A stretch of 15,883 bases of DNA from Ignavibacteria bacterium (GCA_011049495.1 DSBF01000028.1:1-15883); one strand, 5' to 3'. Numbered from the stretch's first letter, positions 1 through 7,668 are shown. The notes: generated from the letters alone by a model not told the origin. Numbers and translations are program-made.

Positions 1-8
1 AATTAATT

Positions 9-566
9 ATGGGTGTGTTCAGCATAACAAATAGATACGCAAGTGCTTTGCTTAAACAAGTAGAAGATGCCAATAAGTTTGATGCGGTAAGCAATGATCT
101 TCAACTAATTTATGATACACTTGAAAGTTCGAAAGAATTACGAGTTGCGTTGAAAAGCCCGGTAATTAATGAAGAAAAAAAGAAAAGTATTCTTAAGGAA
201 TTGTTCGGATCAAAAATCGATAAGGAAAGTGCAAACTTCCTCGATTTTGTTGTAAAGAAAAATAGAGAAGATATTTTATTCGAAATTGTTCAGAGATGTC
301 TTGAACTGCGTGATGAAAAAATGAATATTATTCCTGCAAAAGTTTCGACAGCAGTTGAACTTTCTGATGCGGAAAAGAAAATATTCAAGAATAGTTTGGA
401 AAGATATTCAAATAAAAATGTTAGAATAACTTTCGATGTTGACCCCGCTTTAATCGGCGGATTTCTTGTTCGATTGAAAGATAAGATGTTGGATGCCTCG
501 GTTGTTCAACAACTTAAATTACTTAGAAAAAGATTGGTAAAAGCTGATCAAACATTAGTTAATTAA
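9..566 (+). CDS. atpH: ATP synthase F1 subunit delta
   Basis: This is the delta subunit (OSCP homologue) of the F1Fo ATP synthase. It links the top of the alpha3beta3 head to the peripheral stalk on the cytoplasmic face of the membrane. The N-terminus shows the family pattern (ITNRYASALL, residues 6-15). The C-terminal part contains DPALIGGFLVRLKDKMLDASV (roughly residues 145-165), the usual conserved block of the family. The length of 185 residues is close to the 177 of E. coli. The ATG at 9 starts in the expected place relative to the RYA motif, but any ribosome binding site lies before the window. atpA follows 24 bases downstream, so the two are surely co-transcribed, and atpF presumably lies just upstream. 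Confidence 0.95.
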   Translation: MGVFSITNRYASALLKQVEDANKFDAVSNDLQLIYDTLESSKELRVALKSPVINEEKKKSILKELFGSKIDKESANFLDFVVKKNREDILFEIVQRCLELRDEKMNIIPAKVSTAVELSDAEKKIFKNSLERYSNKNVRITFDVDPALIGGFLVRLKDKMLDASVVQQLKLLRKRLVKADQTLVN

Positions 567-590
567 AAGGAAAATCTTAAGGGACATAAA

Positions 591-2141
591 ATGGCTGCAG
601 TAAAACCGGAAGAAGTTTCATCAGTATTAAGAAAACAATTATCGGGTTTTGATAGTGAAGTTGATATTTATGATGTCGGTACCGTACTTCAAGTTGGTGA
701 CGGTATTGCAAGAGTTTACGGCTTGACTGAAGTTATGGCAAGTGAGTTGGTTGAATTCCCTAACGGTGTTATGGGAATGGTTCTTAACCTCGAAGAAGAT
801 AGTGTTGGCTGCGTTCTGTTTGGTGAAAGTGAAAAAATTAAAGAAGGTGATTCTGTAAAAAGAACTAAACGTGTTGCGTCTTTTCCTGTTGGCGATAAAA
901 TGCTTGGTAGAGTTGTAACTCCTCTCGGTGAACCTGTCGACGGTAAAGGTGAAGTCCCGACAGATAAATACATGCCTATTGAGAGAAAAGCTCTTGGCGT
1001 TGTTGCTCGTCAACCTGTAAAAGAACCGTTGCAAACCGGTATTACTGCAATTGATGCTATGATACCTATCGGCAGGGGACAAAGAGAATTAATTATTGGT
1101 GATAGACAAACAGGTAAAACTGCCGTTGCAATCGATACAATTATCAATCAAAAGTTTACTCATACTGAAGAAGCTAAAGCTATTGGTGTTAAACCTGTTT
1201 ATTGTATTTATGTAGCTATTGGACAAAAGAATTCCACTATTGCTCAGGTTGTTTCTAAATTAGAAGAGCAAGGTGCTATGGATTATACAACTGTCGTTGC
1301 GGCACCTGCTTCTGTTCCTGCCCCTCAGCAATATATTGCCCCTTATGCCGGTGCAACCTTGGGAGAATTTTTTAGAGATAATGGTAAACATGCGCTGGTT
1401 ATTTATGATGATCTTTCAAAACAAGCTGCTGCATATAGAGAATTATCATTATTGTTGAGAAGACCTCCTGGGCGCGAAGCTTATCCCGGTGATGTATTTT
1501 ATCTTCATTCAAGATTACTTGAAAGAGCTTCTAAATTAAGTGATAAATTAGGCGGTGGAAGTTTAACTGCACTTCCTATTATAGAAACACAGCAAGGAGA
1601 TGTATCTGCTTATATCCCAACAAACGTTATCTCTATTACCGATGGTCAGATTTATCTTGAACCAAACTTGTTTAATGCCGGTGTAAGACCTGCTATCAAC
1701 GTTGGTATTTCTGTTTCTCGTGTTGGTGGTAATGCACAAATTAAAGCTATGAAAAAAGTTGCTGGCTCACTCAAGTTAGATTTGGCTCAATATAGAGAAT
1801 TGGAAGCCTTTGCAAAATTCGGTTCTGATTTAGACAAAGCCACTCAAAGAACGCTTGCAAAGGGCGCACGATTAGTCGAGTTGCTCAAACAAGGTCAATA
1901 TCAACCAATACCGGTCGAGAAACAAGTTGTTAGTGTATTTGTCGGTACCAATGATTATTTGGAATCAGTTCCGGTAAAAGATGTTAAAAGATTTGAGAAA
2001 GAATTTTTGGAATATGTTGATCTGAAGTATGCTGATATTCTAAAAGATATTAGGGAATCAAAACAACTTAATGAAGATACTGTAACTAAACTTAAACAAG
2101 CTGCAGAAGAATTTGTCGGAAAATTTAAAAAGAGTGAGTAA
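591..2141 (+). CDS. atpA: ATP synthase F1 subunit alpha
   Basis: This is the non-catalytic nucleotide-binding alpha subunit of the F1 head. The P-loop GDRQTGKT lies at residues 170-177 and the Walker B region ALVIYDDLSKQ at 268-278. The alpha/beta signature PAINVGISVS lies at 367-376 and is followed by Arg377, the arginine finger that reaches into the catalytic site of the neighbouring beta subunit. The length of 516 residues matches the family (513 in E. coli), and the N-terminal crown, nucleotide-binding and C-terminal helical domains are all intact. A purine-rich ribosome binding site (AAGGGA, 579-584) stands 6 bases before the ATG. The gene sits between atpH and atpG in the standard order. 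Confidence 0.99.
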   Translation: MAAVKPEEVSSVLRKQLSGFDSEVDIYDVGTVLQVGDGIARVYGLTEVMASELVEFPNGVMGMVLNLEEDSVGCVLFGESEKIKEGDSVKRTKRVASFPVGDKMLGRVVTPLGEPVDGKGEVPTDKYMPIERKALGVVARQPVKEPLQTGITAIDAMIPIGRGQRELIIGDRQTGKTAVAIDTIINQKFTHTEEAKAIGVKPVYCIYVAIGQKNSTIAQVVSKLEEQGAMDYTTVVAAPASVPAPQQYIAPYAGATLGEFFRDNGKHALVIYDDLSKQAAAYRELSLLLRRPPGREAYPGDVFYLHSRLLERASKLSDKLGGGSLTALPIIETQQGDVSAYIPTNVISITDGQIYLEPNLFNAGVRPAINVGISVSRVGGNAQIKAMKKVAGSLKLDLAQYRELEAFAKFGSDLDKATQRTLAKGARLVELLKQGQYQPIPVEKQVVSVFVGTNDYLESVPVKDVKRFEKEFLEYVDLKYADILKDIRESKQLNEDTVTKLKQAAEEFVGKFKKSE

Positions 2142-2157
2142 TTCTTATTATTGATTT

Positions 2158-3051
2158 ATGGCAACATTACGCGACATAAAAAGTAGAATTAAAGGTGTTA
2201 CAAACACACAGCAAATTACTAAAGCTATGAAAATGGTTTCTGCGGCAAGACTACGCCGTGCCCAGGAAAACATAATCAATGCTCGTCCGTATTCAAGAAA
2301 AATTGCTGAGGTATTGTCAAATTTAATTGCTGTTGAAAAGGGAAGTGCAAATCCTCTCTTCGAAGAAAGAGAAGTTGAAAGTGTTGCTATTGTTGTAGTT
2401 ACATCTGATAGAGGTTTATGCGGTAGTTTTAATATGAATGTTATTCGTTCGGTTGAAGAATTGATAAATGAAAAGTACGATCACCTAAAATCAAATGGAA
2501 AATTAGCTTTATATTGTGTTGGTAAAAAAGGTGTTGATCATTTTAAGAAAAGAGATTATAAACTAACCGGTTCATACCCCGGTATTTTTTCTGATCTTAA
2601 TTTTGAATTCGCTTCAACTTTAACAACTGAATTAAAACAGAAATTCTTAAGTAGGGAATTCGATAAAGTAATTGTTGTATTTAATGAATTTAAGTCGGTT
2701 ATTCAACAAGTTACTATTCATAAACAAATATTACCGATTTCCCCTTTCAAAAGTGAATCGAATGAACATTTGGAACAACTTAAAACTGTTGATTTTATTT
2801 TTGAACCTGATAAAAAATCGATAATCGACTCGTTGCTTCCGAGACACTTAAAAGCTCAAGTGTGGACTTCGTTGTTAGATTCCTATGCTGCAGAACTTGG
2901 TGCAAGAATGACTGCTATGGATATGGCTACAGAAAATGCTAAAGAAATGATTCGCACATTAAATATTCTTTATAATAAAGAAAGACAAGCAGCGATTACA
3001 ACCGAGATTTCTGAAATTGTTTCCGGTGCTAATGCCTTGAAGGATGCTTAA
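2158..3051 (+). CDS. atpG: ATP synthase F1 subunit gamma
   Basis: This is the central rotor shaft of F1, which turns inside the alpha3beta3 ring and couples proton flow to ATP synthesis. The two coiled-coil ends that define the family are clear. The N-terminal helix contains DIKSRIKGVTNTQQITKAMK (residues 6-25) and the C-terminal helix contains NILYNKERQAAITTEISEI (roughly 271-289). The length of 297 residues compares with 287 in E. coli. The ATG lies 16 bases after the atpA stop with no visible Shine-Dalgarno sequence, so translation probably depends on coupling or on an AT-rich leader. No atpD (beta) or atpC (epsilon) follows. Those genes must be elsewhere, as is usual in the Bacteroidota/Chlorobi group. 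Confidence 0.98.
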   Translation: MATLRDIKSRIKGVTNTQQITKAMKMVSAARLRRAQENIINARPYSRKIAEVLSNLIAVEKGSANPLFEEREVESVAIVVVTSDRGLCGSFNMNVIRSVEELINEKYDHLKSNGKLALYCVGKKGVDHFKKRDYKLTGSYPGIFSDLNFEFASTLTTELKQKFLSREFDKVIVVFNEFKSVIQQVTIHKQILPISPFKSESNEHLEQLKTVDFIFEPDKKSIIDSLLPRHLKAQVWTSLLDSYAAELGARMTAMDMATENAKEMIRTLNILYNKERQAAITTEISEIVSGANALKDA

Positions 3052-3055
3052 TATA

Positions 3056-3092
3056 TTGATATTTGAAAAGACTTGTTAAATTTGTATCTTTA
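3056..3092 (+). promoter_or_regulatory. Possible Bacteroidota-type promoter of ffh
   Basis: Two overlapping matches to the Bacteroidota sigma-A pattern (TTG, 17-23 bases, TAnnTTTG) lie in the 53-base gap before ffh. One is TTTG (3062-3065), 19 bases, TATCTTTA (3085-3092). The other is TTG (3056-3058), 18 bases, TAAATTTG (3077-3084). Either would start transcription a few bases downstream and leave a short leader before the ATG at 3105. No Shine-Dalgarno sequence is visible in that leader. The match is by eye and the region is AT-rich. Confidence 0.5.
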
Positions 3093-3104
3093 CTCGATTA
3101 GACT

Positions 3105-4439
3105 ATGTTTGATGATATAAGCCAAAAACTTGATAAAGCATTAAAGAAGGTTACCGGTCAAGGTAGAATTTCTGAAAATAATGTTTCTGATACTCTTCGT
3201 GAGATCAGGCGTGTTCTTTTAGATGCTGATGTGAATTACAAAGTTGCTAAACAGCTGATTGATGATGTAAAACAGAAAGCAATGGGAAAAGAAGTTCTTG
3301 CTTCTGTTACTCCCGGTCAACTTCTCACAAAAATCTTTCATGATGAGTTGACTGAATTAATGGGAGGCAGAAACCAAGAAATTAAACTAAACCCATCAGG
3401 TGTTACTGTTATTCTTTTAGTTGGATTGCAAGGTTCCGGTAAGACAACTTTCAGCGCCAAGTTAGCAAAGTATCTTACTTCTAAGAACAGAAAAGTTGTT
3501 TTAGCCGCAGCGGATATTTATAGACCCGCAGCAATTGAACAATTAAAACAACTTGGTGAAAGAATAAATATTCCGGTATTTTCAATCTCCGGAAGTAATG
3601 ACGCTGTGGAAATATCGTCTCAAGCTGTTAAATATGCAAAAGATAATGATGCTAATACTGTAATAGTTGATACTGCCGGTCGTTTGCATATTGATGAAAA
3701 ATTAATGGATGAAGTAACTGCAATTAAAGCAAAGGTTCAACCTTCCGAAACTTTATTTGTAGTTGATTCAATGACAGGTCAAGATGCGGTTAATTCAGCG
3801 AAAGCATTTCACGACCGTGTTGATTTTGATGGAATTGTTCTTACAAAACTTGATGGTGATTCGAGGGGAGGTTGTGCTCTCTCAATTAAAGCGGTTGTTA
3901 ATAAACCTGTTAAATTCATAAGTCTCGGCGAAAAATTAGACTCTATTGAAAAATTTTATCCTGAGAGACTTGCTTCAAGAATTTTAGGAAAAGGAGATAT
4001 TGTTTCTTTTGTTGAAAAGGCTCAAGAGAATATTGAGCAATTAGAAGCAGAAGATTTAGAAAAAAAATTACTCTCGAATCAATTTGACTTTGAAGATTTC
4101 CTTAAGCAGATTAAGATGCTGAAAAAAATGGGATCTATGCAATCAATTTTAGGTATGATCCCCGGTATGAATAAATCGATTAAGAATGCTGATATTGATG
4201 ATAAGCAAATTATAAAAGTAGAATCGATTATTCAGTCAATGACAAAACTTGAGAGGAAGAATCCAAAAGTTCTCAATGGAAGCCGACGAAAAAGAATTGC
4301 GGTTGGAAGCGGAAACTCTATACAAGATGTTAATAGATTGCTGAAGCAATTCAAAGAGATGCAGAAAATGATGAAGATGTTCAGCTCTAAAGGCGGTAAA
4401 AAGATGTTAAGTAAATTCGGAAATATGAGTTTTAATTAA
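3105..4439 (+). CDS. ffh: Signal recognition particle GTPase Ffh (SRP54)
   Basis: Ffh binds the 4.5S RNA and the signal sequences of nascent membrane proteins, then docks with FtsY to deliver ribosomes to SecYEG. The helical N domain covers about residues 1-90. The G domain carries the P-loop GLQGSGKTT (107-115), the DTAGR motif (189-193) and TKLDGD (247-252). The M domain follows from about residue 300, with the methionine-rich segment around MGSMQSILGMIPGMN and the RNA-binding helix with the GSRRKRIAVGSG motif near the C-terminus. The length of 444 residues is normal. The start context matches other Ffh proteins (MFDDISQKLDKALKKVTGQG). It heads the cluster with rpsP, khpA, rimM, trmD and rplS, an order common in many bacteria. 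Confidence 0.98.
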   Translation: MFDDISQKLDKALKKVTGQGRISENNVSDTLREIRRVLLDADVNYKVAKQLIDDVKQKAMGKEVLASVTPGQLLTKIFHDELTELMGGRNQEIKLNPSGVTVILLVGLQGSGKTTFSAKLAKYLTSKNRKVVLAAADIYRPAAIEQLKQLGERINIPVFSISGSNDAVEISSQAVKYAKDNDANTVIVDTAGRLHIDEKLMDEVTAIKAKVQPSETLFVVDSMTGQDAVNSAKAFHDRVDFDGIVLTKLDGDSRGGCALSIKAVVNKPVKFISLGEKLDSIEKFYPERLASRILGKGDIVSFVEKAQENIEQLEAEDLEKKLLSNQFDFEDFLKQIKMLKKMGSMQSILGMIPGMNKSIKNADIDDKQIIKVESIIQSMTKLERKNPKVLNGSRRKRIAVGSGNSIQDVNRLLKQFKEMQKMMKMFSSKGGKKMLSKFGNMSFN

Positions 4440-4475
4440 TAATAAACGTAAATCAATTTAAGAGGAGTATTAAAT

Positions 4476-4994
4476 TTGGCAGTTAAGTTAAGATTACGAA
4501 GAATGGGAAAAAAACGTCAACCTGTTTATAAACTAGTTGCCGCAGATTCTCGTTCACCTAGAGACGGAAGATTTATTGAATCTTTTGGTTTATATAACCC
4601 TAAAACTGAACCAAGTACTGTTGAAATCAATGAAGAAAGAGCATTATATTGGTTAGGTGTTGGTGCTCAGCCTACTACTACTGTTAGAAATCTTCTTTCA
4701 GCGGAAGGAATTCTTTATAAAAGAGACTTGATGAAGCGAGGATTGAGCGAAGAAGAAATTGCAAAAGAAATGGAAGAATGGTTAAAGCAACGTGAAGCTC
4801 GCCTATCTACAACTAAAGTAAAAGCAGAAAAAGCCAAAACTACTGCAGATAAAGCAAAAGATAAAAAGAAAGATGAACCCGCGGAAGTAAAAACAGAAGA
4901 AGTAAAAGCTGCTGTCGCTGAAGAAAGCGATGAAAAAGCAGAAGCGGAAGTTGAAGAAAAGCAAGAGAAATCTGAAGAGAATTCTAAAGAATAA
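4476..4994 (+). CDS. rpsP: 30S ribosomal protein S16 with charged C-terminal extension
   Basis: S16 is an assembly protein of the 30S subunit that binds the 5' and central regions of 16S rRNA. The S16 fold occupies about residues 1-85 (AVKLRLRRMGKKRQPVYKL, then FIESFGLYNPKTEP and WLGVGAQPTTTVRNLL). The start is TTG at 4476. It is supported by a good ribosome binding site (AGAGGAG, 4461-4467) 8 bases upstream and by the expected N-terminus right after it. The protein has 172 residues, against 82 in E. coli. From about residue 110 it carries a low-complexity tail rich in Lys, Glu and Ala that is probably disordered. Tails of this kind are known on S16 in the FCB group; no function can be read from the sequence. 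Confidence 0.97.
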   Translation: MAVKLRLRRMGKKRQPVYKLVAADSRSPRDGRFIESFGLYNPKTEPSTVEINEERALYWLGVGAQPTTTVRNLLSAEGILYKRDLMKRGLSEEEIAKEMEEWLKQREARLSTTKVKAEKAKTTADKAKDKKKDEPAEVKTEEVKAAVAEESDEKAEAEVEEKQEKSEENSKE

Positions 4995-4999
4995 TTTTC

Positions 5000-5034
5000 T
5001 CTTTGCCTTTTGGGGCAAAGACAATTTATTGTCT
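5000..5034 (+). promoter_or_regulatory. Two mutually exclusive hairpins between rpsP and khpA
   Basis: A perfect 8-bp stem TCTTTGCC/GGCAAAGA (5000-5007 with 5014-5021, 6-base loop) shares bases with a second stem AGACAA/TTGTCT (5019-5024 with 5029-5034, 4-base loop). Only one of the two can be fully paired at a time. No long T-run follows, so this is not a classic terminator. It might adjust expression of khpA and downstream genes relative to rpsP, or act as a processing site. Confidence 0.35.
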
Positions 5035-5054
5035 AATAATCTTAAGGTATTCCT

Positions 5055-5288
5055 ATGAAGGAATTTATTGAATTCATTGCAAAACACTTGGTCGATAGTC
5101 CGGATAATGTTTCAATTGAAGAAGCATCTCCCGATGAAAAAACTATCGAATTGACACTTAAAGTAGGTCAAGACGATGTCGGCAAAGTGATCGGAAAACA
5201 GGGTAAAACTGCTCAAGCAATGAGAACTTTACTCACTGCAATTGCGGCTAAAGATGGAAAGAGAGCAATTCTAAAAATTCTTGATTAA
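5055..5288 (+). CDS. khpA: KH-domain RNA-binding protein KhpA
   Basis: This small single-KH-domain protein (YlqC family) binds RNA, in other bacteria together with KhpB/EloR, and affects envelope growth and RNA fate. The KH fold fills the whole 77 residues. The GxxG loop is visible as IGKQGKT, followed by the helix AMRTLLTAIAA and the last strand GKRAILKIL. The ATG at 5055 has AAGG (5044-5047) 7 bases upstream. Its place between rpsP and rimM is the standard one for this family. The stop codon lies 7 bases before the favoured rimM start, so the two are probably translationally coupled. Confidence 0.93.
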   Translation: MKEFIEFIAKHLVDSPDNVSIEEASPDEKTIELTLKVGQDDVGKVIGKQGKTAQAMRTLLTAIAAKDGKRAILKILD

Positions 5289-5295
5289 TTGGGTT

Positions 5296-5811
5296 GTGAA
5301 ACCTGAAGATTTTTTTTTAGTAGCTCAGCTTAAGTCAACTGTTAATAAAGAGGGTTTTCTTAACCTTAAGAGTTTTACTGATTTTTCTGAAAGATTTCTC
5401 AAATTGCCGTTTGTTTTTATTGAAGTCTTTGGTGATAAACGTAAGTTTTTCATCGAGGACTTTTATTTCTCTGGTGATCAACCGGTTGTTAAGTTCAAGA
5501 ATTTTGATTCAATTGACGATGTTGATTTCCTTATTGGGAAAAAAGTTTTTATCGACTCTTTAAATCTTGATAAAGAGTTAGAGGATAAATTACTTATTCG
5601 TCATTTGATAGGTGAAAAAGTTTTTAGAGGTGTTGAGTTCTTTGGTAATTTGGTTAAAATAGAAAGCTATCCCGGCAATGACGTACTTGTGATAAATACT
5701 GCGGACAATAAGGAAATCTTAGTACCTGCAGTAAAAGAATTTATCATTCGCATTGATAGTAAGAAAAAAATAATTTTTTTGAATCCGGACATCGATTTAA
5801 ATTATGATTAG
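5296..5811 (+). CDS. rimM: Ribosome maturation factor RimM
   Basis: RimM helps assemble the 30S head and binds S19. The N-terminal half is a divergent RimM beta-barrel. The C-terminal half is a clear PRC barrel, with LIGEKVF, NDVLVINTADNKEILVPAVKEFI and a final IDSKKKIIFLNP. I prefer the GTG at 5296, giving MKPEDFFLVAQLK, because RimM proteins commonly begin with a short xPEDFLLVGxI stretch. A TTG at 5281 in frame would overlap the khpA stop and add five residues. Neither start has a strong ribosome binding site, so coupling to khpA is likely. The length of about 171 residues is normal. The end overlaps the trmD start by 8 bases (ATGATTAG). Position between khpA and trmD supports the call. 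Confidence 0.9.
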   Translation: MKPEDFFLVAQLKSTVNKEGFLNLKSFTDFSERFLKLPFVFIEVFGDKRKFFIEDFYFSGDQPVVKFKNFDSIDDVDFLIGKKVFIDSLNLDKELEDKLLIRHLIGEKVFRGVEFFGNLVKIESYPGNDVLVINTADNKEILVPAVKEFIIRIDSKKKIIFLNPDIDLNYD

Positions 5812-6487
5812 GTTTGATATTATATCTGCTGTACCCGATCTTCTTGTAAGCCCAATAAGTTATAGTATTATTAAACGAGCACAAGAAAGAAACCTTGCAG
5901 AAATTCATATCCATAATCTAAGGGATTACGCATACGATAAGCACAAACAGATTGATGATAAACCCTTCGGCGGTGGACCCGGAATGCTCCTTAAACCGGA
6001 ACCGTTCTTTGAATGTATTGAAAAATTAAAAAGCGAAAGAGAGTACAACCATATAATTTTTACTTCGCCAAAAGGGAAGAGGTACTCTCAAAAAATTGCG
6101 AATCAATTATCGCTTGCAAAAAATATTTTAATAATTGCCGGTCATTATAAAGGAATTGATGATAGAGTAAGAGAAGCATTTTCTACTGATGAATACTCAA
6201 TCGGTGATTTTGTTTTAAGCGGCGGTGAATTACCTGCTTTGATCATAATTGATTCGGTTGTAAGATTAATACCTGGTGTATTGAATGACAGTGAATCGGC
6301 ACTGAATGATTCGCTGATGGATGGTGAAAGTTTGGAAGCCCCTTATTACACTCGTCCGGCTGAATATAAAGGAATGAAAGTTCCCGATGTTTTATTAAGC
6401 GGTAACTTTGCAAAAATAAATGAGTGGAAAGAAACTCAATCAAAACTATTGACAGATAAATGGAAAAAAAATAATTCTTCGGAGTGA
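5804..6487 (+). CDS. trmD: tRNA (guanine-N1)-methyltransferase TrmD
   Basis: TrmD is a SPOUT-family enzyme that methylates G37 next to the anticodon from S-adenosylmethionine, preventing +1 frameshifting. The knotted AdoMet site is visible as GHYKGIDDRV (residues 113-122) and SIGDFVLSGGELPA (132-145), followed by IDSVVRLIPGVL. The catalytic Asp in the NDS segment falls at residue 169, as in E. coli. His114 and Lys116 stand where the E. coli enzyme has Arg114 and Glu116. From memory this variant is common in Bacteroidota relatives, so I read it as lineage-specific rather than a defect. The protein has 227 residues, slightly short of E. coli (255). Its start overlaps rimM by 8 bases, and its stop lies just before the rplS start. 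Confidence 0.97.
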   Translation: MIRFDIISAVPDLLVSPISYSIIKRAQERNLAEIHIHNLRDYAYDKHKQIDDKPFGGGPGMLLKPEPFFECIEKLKSEREYNHIIFTSPKGKRYSQKIANQLSLAKNILIIAGHYKGIDDRVREAFSTDEYSIGDFVLSGGELPALIIIDSVVRLIPGVLNDSESALNDSLMDGESLEAPYYTRPAEYKGMKVPDVLLSGNFAKINEWKETQSKLLTDKWKKNNSSE

Positions 6488-6489
6488 TT

Positions 6490-6837
6490 ATGGATAAGAT
6501 ACAAGAAATACTTAAAGAGCAGTTAAGAACTGACTTCCCGGGATTTAAGACCGGTGACAGAATTCGCGTTCACGTTCGTGTTATTGAAGGTGATAAGGAA
6601 AGAATACAGCCTTTTGAAGGTGATGTGATCAGCATTAGAGGTAGTGCTTCAGACAAAACTTTTACTGTTAGAAAAATTTCCAGCGGTGTTGGTGTTGAAA
6701 GAATTTTCAACTACAATTCTCCCAAAATTGCTAAAATTGATGTAGTAAAAGAAGGTAAAGTTAGAAGAGCTAAATTATACTACTTACGAAATCTTTCAGG
6801 TAAAGCTGCTAGAATCAAAGATAAAAATGTTCAGTAG
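6490..6837 (+). CDS. rplS: 50S ribosomal protein L19
   Basis: L19 lies at the 30S-50S interface and contacts 16S rRNA. The family pattern is complete: FKTGDRIRVHVRVIEGDKER, then IQPFEGDVISIRG, then the motif GVGVERIFNYNSPKIAKI and the basic C-terminus RRAKLYYLRNLSGKAARIK. I start at the ATG at 6490, giving 115 residues, the usual length. GGAG (6481-6484) stands 5 bases upstream. The in-frame GTG at 6484 would sit inside that ribosome binding site and is unlikely. It is the last gene of the ffh-rplS cluster, which a strong hairpin terminator closes 17 bases after the stop. Confidence 0.98.
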   Translation: MDKIQEILKEQLRTDFPGFKTGDRIRVHVRVIEGDKERIQPFEGDVISIRGSASDKTFTVRKISSGVGVERIFNYNSPKIAKIDVVKEGKVRRAKLYYLRNLSGKAARIKDKNVQ

Positions 6838-6854
6838 TATTTATGTTTATTTTG

Positions 6855-6882
6855 AGCCGCTAAATCGTTAGCGGCTTTTTTT
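6855..6882 (+). terminator. Intrinsic terminator after rplS
   Basis: A perfect 9-bp stem AGCCGCTAA/TTAGCGGCT (6855-6863 with 6868-6876) closes a 4-base loop ATCG and runs straight into seven T residues (6876-6882). It ends the ffh-rpsP-khpA-rimM-trmD-rplS transcription unit. Confidence 0.93.
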
Positions 6883-6900
6883 ATTGTAAATGAGAAAGCT

Positions 6901-7659
6901 ATGAAATTAATAATTCCACAAAATATTTATTCAGCAATCTTTGCTATGTCATTGCCTGATGAATTGAAGAAGAACATTGAGGTAAAGCCTTCTTCGGTAA
7001 TTTGTAATGAACTTGAAAAAGATTCTAATGTTATCGGATTGATGCCTTCAATGGATATATACAAACACAAGGATTTATTTGTATCATCAAAGCTCGGAAT
7101 TTCATTCGACGGTGTGTTATCAAACACCTATATTTATTTTGAGCCGGAACAGCTATCATTTAATGATTTGTTTTTACGGGGAGATGTATCTACAAATGAA
7201 ATTATTTTGAGTAAAATTTTATTCACCGAAAAATATGCTCAAGATGTTAACATTGTTTTAGATACAAGTCCGGTTGATTTTGATAATAGAAACTACATCG
7301 TAGTCGGAAATGAAAATTTAGATTTTAACCCGATTGACAAAGGGATGAGTTTTGCCGATCAAATTGCGTCTCTTATAGAATATCCTTATGTGAATTTTGT
7401 AATTGCCTCAAAAAATCAAGGGAACATAATTGAACTTGAACATACGCTTACATCATTAGATAAAAAAATAGAAGATAATATTGAGAAGTATCTATCTAAT
7501 ATTGATATTAGTGATAATCTGTATGATTCAATTGTTGCAGAGCTTAACTCGGTATATTTTGAAATAACAGAAAACGAAAAAGAAGCCCTCTACGAGTTAA
7601 TTAAACTTCCGTTCTATAAAGGAATTTTCGAAGAAATAATCGATGTGAAATTTGTATAA
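6901..7659 (+). CDS. Divergent MqnA/MqnD-like (menaquinone biosynthesis fold) protein
   Basis: The 252-residue protein has no signal peptide or membrane segment. Its order of motifs resembles MqnA, the futalosine-pathway chorismate dehydratase with a periplasmic-binding-protein fold. These are a start like a first beta strand (KLIIPQNIYSAIF), then VIGLMPSMDIYKHKDLF (about residues 44-60, compare LxLVPSxxYLRH), GISFDGVLSNTYIYF, a segment on strand exchange, then NYIVVGNEN (compare ALLIGDxAL). Last comes FADQIASLIEYPYVNFVIAS (compare DLxxxWxxLTGLPFVFAxW). However, the LN motif near the N-terminus of true MqnA is replaced; Tyr10 stands at the expected Asn. The C-terminal 60 residues are acidic and not typical. 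It may be a non-catalytic paralogue. No other menaquinone gene is adjacent. The start ATG has only a weak GAGAAAG before it. The relation was judged by eye. Confidence 0.55.
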   Translation: MKLIIPQNIYSAIFAMSLPDELKKNIEVKPSSVICNELEKDSNVIGLMPSMDIYKHKDLFVSSKLGISFDGVLSNTYIYFEPEQLSFNDLFLRGDVSTNEIILSKILFTEKYAQDVNIVLDTSPVDFDNRNYIVVGNENLDFNPIDKGMSFADQIASLIEYPYVNFVIASKNQGNIIELEHTLTSLDKKIEDNIEKYLSNIDISDNLYDSIVAELNSVYFEITENEKEALYELIKLPFYKGIFEEIIDVKFV

Positions 7660-7668
7660 AAAATTGAA

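Noticed and set aside
639..1082. Long open frame on the minus strand inside atpA
   Set aside because: It is fully antisense to a highly conserved gene, has no ribosome binding site, and its protein is unlike any family; it is a shadow of atpA codon use.
6484..6489. GTG start for rplS
   Set aside because: The codon is part of the GGAG ribosome binding site of the ATG at 6490, which gives the normal L19 N-terminus.
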